A stretch of DNA of 5,618 nucleotides, taken from assembly GCA_964360265.1 (NCBI GenBank), contig CAYHUY010000029.1:1-5618 (forward strand). The letters run 5' to 3'. Every line of letters starts with the position of its first letter. Positions within the stretch are counted from its first letter, which is position 1. This document shows, piece by piece, positions 1 through 5,618 of the stretch. A program made the position numbers and the translations under genes. The DNA comes from GWA1-39-11 sp964360265 (GTDB taxonomy: Bacteria; Patescibacteriota; Microgenomatia; Levybacterales; GWA1-39-11). The notes beneath the pieces were generated by a model. The model did no database searches. It had not been told where the DNA came from and saw only the letters and a list, made by a program, of their open reading frames with translations.

Positions 1-28
1 TGACTTTTAATTCGCAAATTGCTATAAA
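1..28 (+). promoter_or_regulatory. Sigma-70-type promoter for the SDR-hotdog gene
   Basis: A TATAAA box lies at 23-28. The bases TGACT at 1-5 fit the last five bases of a -35 element whose first base falls outside the window, which would give a 17-bp spacer. Transcription would start near position 35, only about two bases before the ATG at 37, so the mRNA should be leaderless. There is no Shine-Dalgarno sequence. The -35 call rests on an incomplete hexamer. Confidence 0.6.
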
Positions 29-36
29 CACAAACC

Positions 37-1650
37 ATGGCAGGACCTGAAAACGGCGGAGTAAGAGAACAAGCAGCGTTAGGTGATCATCTTGGAAGAA
101 AACCTGAAGATGTTTCCTCGCAACAAATAGCAGTAGTCACAGGCGCCTCTAGAGACATAGGTAAGGGCATTGTTGAAGCTCTTGCTTCAGAAGGGTTTAC
201 CATTATTGCAAATCACCGCGATCCCCAAAAAGAAAAAAGGAATACTGAAATTCGCGGGACAGTTGAGGCTACTGGAGGAGAATGGCATATCGGTGATATC
301 ACAACCGAAGAAGGAAGATCAGGTCTGGTTGATATTGTTGATAGGCATGGTGGAAAGCTGGATTTCCTTGTCCTTAATGCTGCAGGCCCTTCGCGAGAAA
401 TAAATGTTGTTGCAAACCTGGCATTGATTGATGTTTTTTTGCCTAGAATGAATAAGGACGGAGTGATAATTTTTCCGCAAAGCACAATCGGACACTTCGT
501 AGATTTGATTGATCCAAGTCAATTGACAACGGCAGGGTACGAAAATGTTGCGTCCTCAAAAAACGAAGCAGAGAGAGAATTTAGAAAAAGAACAGAAGAG
601 TTTGACGAGCGTAGTGTAAAATTTTTTGTGGTTTGTCCCCCGGAGGTATCGGATACTACTAACATTCGACTGTTTAACTCGCGAGATAAAGAGGCGTCGG
701 CAAAATCTGCAGCATTTTCAAGAGGTTTGGGTCTGCCCGAAAAAGTAACGGTACGTGACGTTGGAGAAAAAGTCGTAGATCTTATTCAAAGAAAAGATAA
801 ACTTCCTCAGGGTTATACGGAATTTTTCAGTGGAACAATTGACGCGCGTCCTATCCTCAGAACCATCTATGATGGTGGCAATGCCGTTTATATTGATACC
901 TTAGAGGAAAATGGGGTTGGACATTCTATGGTTTCTGAATTACGACTTGAAGAGGCAAATCTGAGATTAGTTGAAGAGGCGCAAGGTGATCTTTATCGCG
1001 CAACAGCAACAGTTCAAGTAAAACCTGAGTATGCTATTGGGCATTTTGGTATTTTACCCGGGCATAAAGGGATCCGAGCCGCAGTGGAGACACTGCAGAG
1101 AATTTTTGAAAAAAATGATCCAAGATTAACTCTTCAACTTGCATCAGTTCAAAACGTAGAATTTACCGGTATGATTGTACCCGGGAGCGTAATGGATATT
1201 GCAGTAGAGGAAACACAGGGAGATGAAGCGGATATGATCTATGATGCAGTCGTAAAAGTAGGCGGAGAGGTATGCAATAAGATTGAAGGAATGAGATTCA
1301 GAGTAATTGATAAGCCAAACGGAGAATCTCTGCGGGCTGATCAATTAGTAGAAATAATGGCTCAGGGAATGGGGCTTTCGACCGGAGGTTTTTCGCTAGA
1401 TCATCAGGACAAACTGCCGCTATTTAATAGTTTTAGTAAGGCAATATTTGGGAGAATGCCACAAAGAGGAGAGGCTATTCGAATTGAATCATCTATTGTT
1501 GACACGGAAGATGAGAGAAGAATTGAAGGATCAGTAAAGGTATTTGCCGGAGTTGACCTTATCGCAGAAGCAGGGAGTCTTAAAGCTTCTATATGGCCAG
1601 CTAATTTTGTGAGATCCCGAATCGCAAGAGCACAAAGAGCGGCAGATTAG
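37..1650 (+). CDS. SDR family oxidoreductase fused to a double hotdog (FabZ/FabA-like dehydratase) module
   Basis: A 537-residue cytoplasmic fusion. Residues about 29-270 are a Rossmann short-chain dehydrogenase/reductase: TGASRDIGKG at 35-44 fits the TGxxxGxG cofactor loop, NAAG is at 114-117, Ser149 is a candidate catalytic serine, and Lys175 ends YENVASSK. The tyrosine (168) is seven residues before the lysine, not the usual four. Residues about 300-425 form a first hotdog with IGHF (His336) and helix AAVETLQ. Residues about 430-520 form a second hotdog with helix LVEIMAQ (Glu439, Gln443) and the following strands. The likely role is reduction of a 3-ketoacyl thioester and dehydration of the 3-hydroxyacyl product, probably with NAD(P)H; the substrate is unknown. 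The start is fixed by an in-frame TAA at 25-27 and a promoter just upstream. The gene ends 4 bp from a convergent gene. Domain calls are confident; activity is inferred. Confidence 0.8.
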   Translation: MAGPENGGVREQAALGDHLGRKPEDVSSQQIAVVTGASRDIGKGIVEALASEGFTIIANHRDPQKEKRNTEIRGTVEATGGEWHIGDITTEEGRSGLVDIVDRHGGKLDFLVLNAAGPSREINVVANLALIDVFLPRMNKDGVIIFPQSTIGHFVDLIDPSQLTTAGYENVASSKNEAEREFRKRTEEFDERSVKFFVVCPPEVSDTTNIRLFNSRDKEASAKSAAFSRGLGLPEKVTVRDVGEKVVDLIQRKDKLPQGYTEFFSGTIDARPILRTIYDGGNAVYIDTLEENGVGHSMVSELRLEEANLRLVEEAQGDLYRATATVQVKPEYAIGHFGILPGHKGIRAAVETLQRIFEKNDPRLTLQLASVQNVEFTGMIVPGSVMDIAVEETQGDEADMIYDAVVKVGGEVCNKIEGMRFRVIDKPNGESLRADQLVEIMAQGMGLSTGGFSLDHQDKLPLFNSFSKAIFGRMPQRGEAIRIESSIVDTEDERRIEGSVKVFAGVDLIAEAGSLKASIWPANFVRSRIARAQRAAD

Positions 1651-1654
1651 CTTC

Positions 1655-2557
1655 CTATTTGTTTTCGAAATAGTTGTATACGTTTTTTGACAGTTGGGCG
1701 ATGCGTTCAGCAGCGGTCTGCGGCGATTTTGATTCGGACAAAACTACAATTAGTATTGGGTCTTTTCCAAAAATTATCCCGGCGTCATGCTTAAAGTTTC
1801 CAAGCTCACCGGTTTTATGCGCTACTTCAATGTTGCTTGGTAAATATTTAGGGATCCTGTCGTTGAGTTTTTGCCGAGCTAAAAGATCAAGCATTTTTTT
1901 GGAACTTTCACTATCGATCATAGTCCCTTGATACAACTTTTCAAAAAATAGAGCAATATCTTCTGCGGTGGTTTTTGGCGGTTCACCGAGACTCGAATTT
2001 TTAAATCCTTGTTCTCTCATAAAACTTGAAACACGTGAATTTCGAACTTCTGAGACCAAAAGTAGAGCAGCGTAATTATGAGAAGTAGTGATCATCTGGC
2101 TGATTGCATCCCCAACTTTCATTGTGACCGTGCCCTCTGTGAGCCCTGCTGAGTCAGTACTTATTTTGAATAGGTTATTTAATTCCTCGACTTCTCGGCT
2201 TAAAGTCTTGTCCTCCAAGATATTTCCATCAAGAATAAATTTATAGGTTGCGCCCATAACCCAAAGCTTATAAAGGCTTGCCGGCTCAAAACTGCGATCC
2301 CCATTTTGGGTAAACGTTTCATGAGTTTTTAGGTTTTTTATCACTATTGCGTAAGTTCCTGTAGAGTCGGCAAGAGCATACTCCACAATGGATTTAATCT
2401 GAGCACTGTTTTGGGGTAGGAGAACGTTTTTTGCCTTTTCAAAACTTTCTGCTAGAGGAAATATAATTTGTGAGCTTTGTTGAGGTGCTATTCGAATTAA
2501 TAATAAAGCAAATATTATTGATCCAATAAATATTATCAAAAAATCCTTAAGACTCAT
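1655..2557 (-). CDS. Membrane-anchored serine hydrolase, class A beta-lactamase fold
   Basis: A 300-residue protein with one N-terminal membrane helix (about 6-23) and an extracytoplasmic domain. The motifs of the class A beta-lactamase and penicillin-binding family appear in order: SLYK at 94-97 (nucleophile Ser94, Lys97), SHN at 159-161 in place of SDN, and HKTG at 247-250. The omega loop that normally holds general base Glu166 (ExxLN) is very short here: GFKNSSLGEPPKTTAEDI runs almost straight into the next helix. Efficient beta-lactam hydrolysis is therefore doubtful, and a peptidoglycan peptidase or penicillin-binding role is possible. It is the second gene of an operon, 8 bp after the sugar dehydrogenase stop. 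It has no Shine-Dalgarno sequence (TTGACAAC precedes the ATG), so translational coupling is likely. The fold is confident; the reaction is not. Confidence 0.82.
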   Translation of the reverse strand: MSLKDFLIIFIGSIIFALLLIRIAPQQSSQIIFPLAESFEKAKNVLLPQNSAQIKSIVEYALADSTGTYAIVIKNLKTHETFTQNGDRSFEPASLYKLWVMGATYKFILDGNILEDKTLSREVEELNNLFKISTDSAGLTEGTVTMKVGDAISQMITTSHNYAALLLVSEVRNSRVSSFMREQGFKNSSLGEPPKTTAEDIALFFEKLYQGTMIDSESSKKMLDLLARQKLNDRIPKYLPSNIEVAHKTGELGNFKHDAGIIFGKDPILIVVLSESKSPQTAAERIAQLSKNVYNYFENK

Positions 2558-5500
2558 GTTGTCAACTACAGTTCTGATAACATCCGGGGGTTAATTCTCA
2601 GGATTCTATCATCGTTTGCGTCCGGATTTCCACGACTATCTCGATTACTCGTCGCGACATACAACATATTATCGGGTCCCAACACAACATCTCGAAGCCT
2701 TCCATGCTCGTTTTTGAAGTGTTCGACAAGCTTTTGTTCATTTATTCTATATTCAAAAAGTGCAGTACCGCGAAGACCTGCAAAAAAAATCGAATCATTG
2801 AAGAATGCCGCGCCTGCCGGCGCCCAAGTTTGGCTGCCGCTTTGTATGACGGGCGAAACCACCCCTGTCCTTGTTTGTTCTCCGCGAATTTCAGGCCATC
2901 CGTAATTTTTGCCAGGTTCGATTAGATTTAATTCGTCAGTCCCGCTTGATCCGTGTTCCGTTGACCAAAGACGGCCATTGTTATCCCAGGTTATTCCTTG
3001 AGGGTTTCTATGGCCGTATGAATAAATTCGCGTTCCGAATGGATTACCGCGAGCTGGGTCTCCGTCCCGAGTAACTCGAAGAATTTTCCCCGCAAGGGAA
3101 TTTCTATCTTGGGAAAGAGACGGTTCTTGTGCGTCTCCGGTTGTAATATATAAAAACCCGTCAGGCCCAAATTTTATTCTTCCTCCGTCGTGATTCGGCG
3201 CCCCAGGAATTCGGTCAACAATTATTTTATCTTCCACGAGTTTTTCGTTTTCAAATTTGTAGCGAACAACCCGATTAAGAGTGTTATTGCCGTCGCCAGA
3301 ATAGGTATAATAAAGGTAAACATACTTATTTGAAGAAAAATCGGGATCAAGAGCTATCCCGTGCAGTCCCCCTTCGCCAACTGCCCGAACATCTATGCTT
3401 ACTATCGGCTCGACATTTCCATTCGAATCAACGATTCTAACTCGACCTGGCCTTTCCGTAACCAATATTCGTCCATCGGGAAGAAAAGCAAGGGCCCAGG
3501 GAATCTCAAGGTTTTCAGCAAACACAGAGACTGTTTGGGTTTGCTGTGGTAAAGATTTAGTTTCTCTTTCAATTTTTGGCGTTTGCGATTCAAGAGGACG
3601 AAACATTAAGAAAGCGCCCAAAAGTAGAATAAGAACGCCAAATCCAACTATTATTTTGGTCATGGTTTTGATATTATAACACCATCAATACTGACGGAGG
3701 AGGTGGGCATGATTGTCTAGAAATTTAATAATCATAGTAGTTGTTATAATCGTCGTGATCGGAGGAGTCATATTATTAGCAGGACAGCAGGGGAAGAAGA
3801 GCGCGACTCAGGCGCCAACAGAAGCGGTTCGAGAACAACCTGCTCCGACAGAAGTAATTCAAGAAGAAGAAGTTGCAACGGAAGAAGCCGGTATGACGGG
3901 AAAAGCATCTATCGAAATCAAGAATTTTACTTTTGGACCAAAAACAATAACCGTTAAGAAAGACACAAAGGTTACTTTTGCGAATCAGGACTCGGTTAGT
4001 CACACGGCTACATCTGATGACGGAAGTTTTGACACAGGATTATTGGCAAAGGGCGAATCCCAGTCAATTACATTTGATGAGGCTGGGACTTACAATTATC
4101 ACTGTACGCCTCATCCCAACATGAAGGCGACAATAATTGTCCAGTAAGATAAGCGTTTCTTTATGCTTGATGATCTCAGAAAGGACACTAGGAGAGTTTC
4201 GAATCTTGAAAAAGCAAAAATTCTTTCCCGGTTTTTTAAAACTGGGAAAGGAGAGTATGGTGAAGGAGACATTTTTTTAGGAATTACAGTACCTGTTTGC
4301 CGAACTTTTGCGATAAAATACAAGAACATTAGTTTTAGTGAGACTCGTGAATTGTTAAAATCAAAAATCCACGAAGAGAGATTAATCGCGCTTTTAATTT
4401 TAGTTCATAATTTTAAAATAGGGTCGGACCCTGATCGCAAAAACATATTTAACTTTTATCTTACGTCGACAAAATTTATCAACAATTGGGATTTAGTGGA
4501 TTTATCGGCTGACAAAATTGTAGGAGAATATTTGTTGGACAAAAACAAAAAATTGTTGATTGAGTTTGGGTTCTCAAATAACTTGTGGGAAAGAAGAATT
4601 GCTATGATTGCAACATACGCATTTATTAAAAAGGGAGAGTTCGAATGGACTTTTCGCATTGCTTCTCAATTGATCAACGACAGAAATGACTTAATTCAAA
4701 AAGCACTTGGCTGGATGCTGCGTGAAGTTGGTAAACGCTGCGGTCAAAACATCGAGGAGGAATTTCTAATTCACCATTATAAAAAAATGGGCCGCACCGC
4801 TTTAAGATATGCCATAGAACACTTTAAAGAAAATAGACGAAAAGAATATTTACTAGGTATAGCATAGGCTCTTGACAAAAATAATTTTGCTGATATGCTT
4901 AGTAAATGAAAAATAAGGGATTATTAATAGGAGCGGTAATTATTATTATTTTAGCTGCTTTTGGCGGATATATGTTTCTCAATAAATCTCAAGGAATTCC
5001 CTCTTCGGGTACGGAGAATGATACGGGAAATGTTTTTACCTCTATTCAGGATGCATTGTCAAAGTCCGTAAGTCTTAAATGTGACTTTACGGATGAGAGC
5101 GGAAGAAAAACAGTAGCATATGTCAAAAATGGGGCTGTTAGAGCAGATATCGCCTCCCCGAATGCAAATGAGTCAGGAAGCGTAATTGTTAAGGACAAAA
5201 AAATATATTTTTGGAACGCACAAGGTGGATTTATGATGGAAGTTCCTGAAACTACACCGGAAGAAGGGGCAGCAAAACCTGAAACAATGCAGGGGCAAGA
5301 TATTGTTGGGAGTCTCGAGCAATACAAGGATTCCTGTAATGCTGCAATTGTATCAGATTCTCTTTTTACCCCCCCAAGCGATGTAGACTTTCAGGACTTT
5401 TCAAAAATGATGGAGCGGACGATGCCAACAGGCACAGGTTCCGGTTCAAAAAATCAACCGACGATAGATTCTAAACAGTATGAGGATCTTATGAAGCAAT

Positions 5501-5618
5501 ACTCCGCCCCCCAATAGTCCTTGCAATCCCCAACCCAAAAGAGTATATTCCAATTATTGCTGCCCAAAAGGGCAGTTTTTTTATGACTATTTGCCTAGGG
5601 GGAGGTGAATTAAATGTT

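Overview
The window is a compact bacterial segment of roughly 40% GC carrying six complete protein genes and the first bases of a seventh. No RNA gene, insertion sequence, CRISPR array or large repeat was found, and no stretch over 300 bases lacks a gene. The mix of genes suggests an uncultivated small-genome bacterium of the Candidate Phyla Radiation (Microgenomates-like). It includes single-helix membrane-anchored extracytoplasmic proteins, a PQQ-type sugar dehydrogenase, an anchored cupredoxin, an AlkD-like glycosylase and a class A beta-lactamase-fold protein. This taxonomic guess is inference (moderate to low confidence). The standard code fits: every gene reads through without in-frame UGA, and five of six stops are UAG.

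Layout: (1) 37-1650 (+) encodes a 537-residue fusion of a divergent short-chain dehydrogenase/reductase and a double hotdog dehydratase-like module. It has its own promoter at the left edge. (2) It meets, tail to tail with 4 bp between, a two-gene minus-strand operon: a PQQ-dependent sugar dehydrogenase-like protein (3663-2566) followed by a serine hydrolase of the class A beta-lactamase fold (2557-1655). (3) About 50 bp separate this operon from a divergent plus-strand pair: a membrane-anchored cupredoxin (3713-4147) and an AlkD-like DNA glycosylase (4163-4867). The gap carries overlapping extended -10 elements on both strands. (4) A separately promoted membrane-anchored protein of unknown function (4906-5517) ends at a strong intrinsic terminator (5560-5582). 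A strong ribosome binding site then announces another gene at the right edge.

Possible joint function: the sugar dehydrogenase and the cupredoxin are both anchored outside the membrane and appear to be expressed from one symmetric promoter. They could form an electron-transfer pair that oxidises sugars and passes electrons to copper; this is inference. The serine hydrolase probably acts on cell wall or on penicillin-like substrates. The reductase-dehydratase fusion would carry out two successive steps (3-ketoacyl reduction and 3-hydroxyacyl dehydration) on a thioester-linked chain, if it is active.

The most unusual signals are three. First, the double hotdog appears to build one composite active site, with His from the first half and Glu and Gln from the second. 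Second, three promoters lie so close to their ATG codons that the mRNAs should be leaderless. Third, a symmetric -10 appears to fire in both directions.
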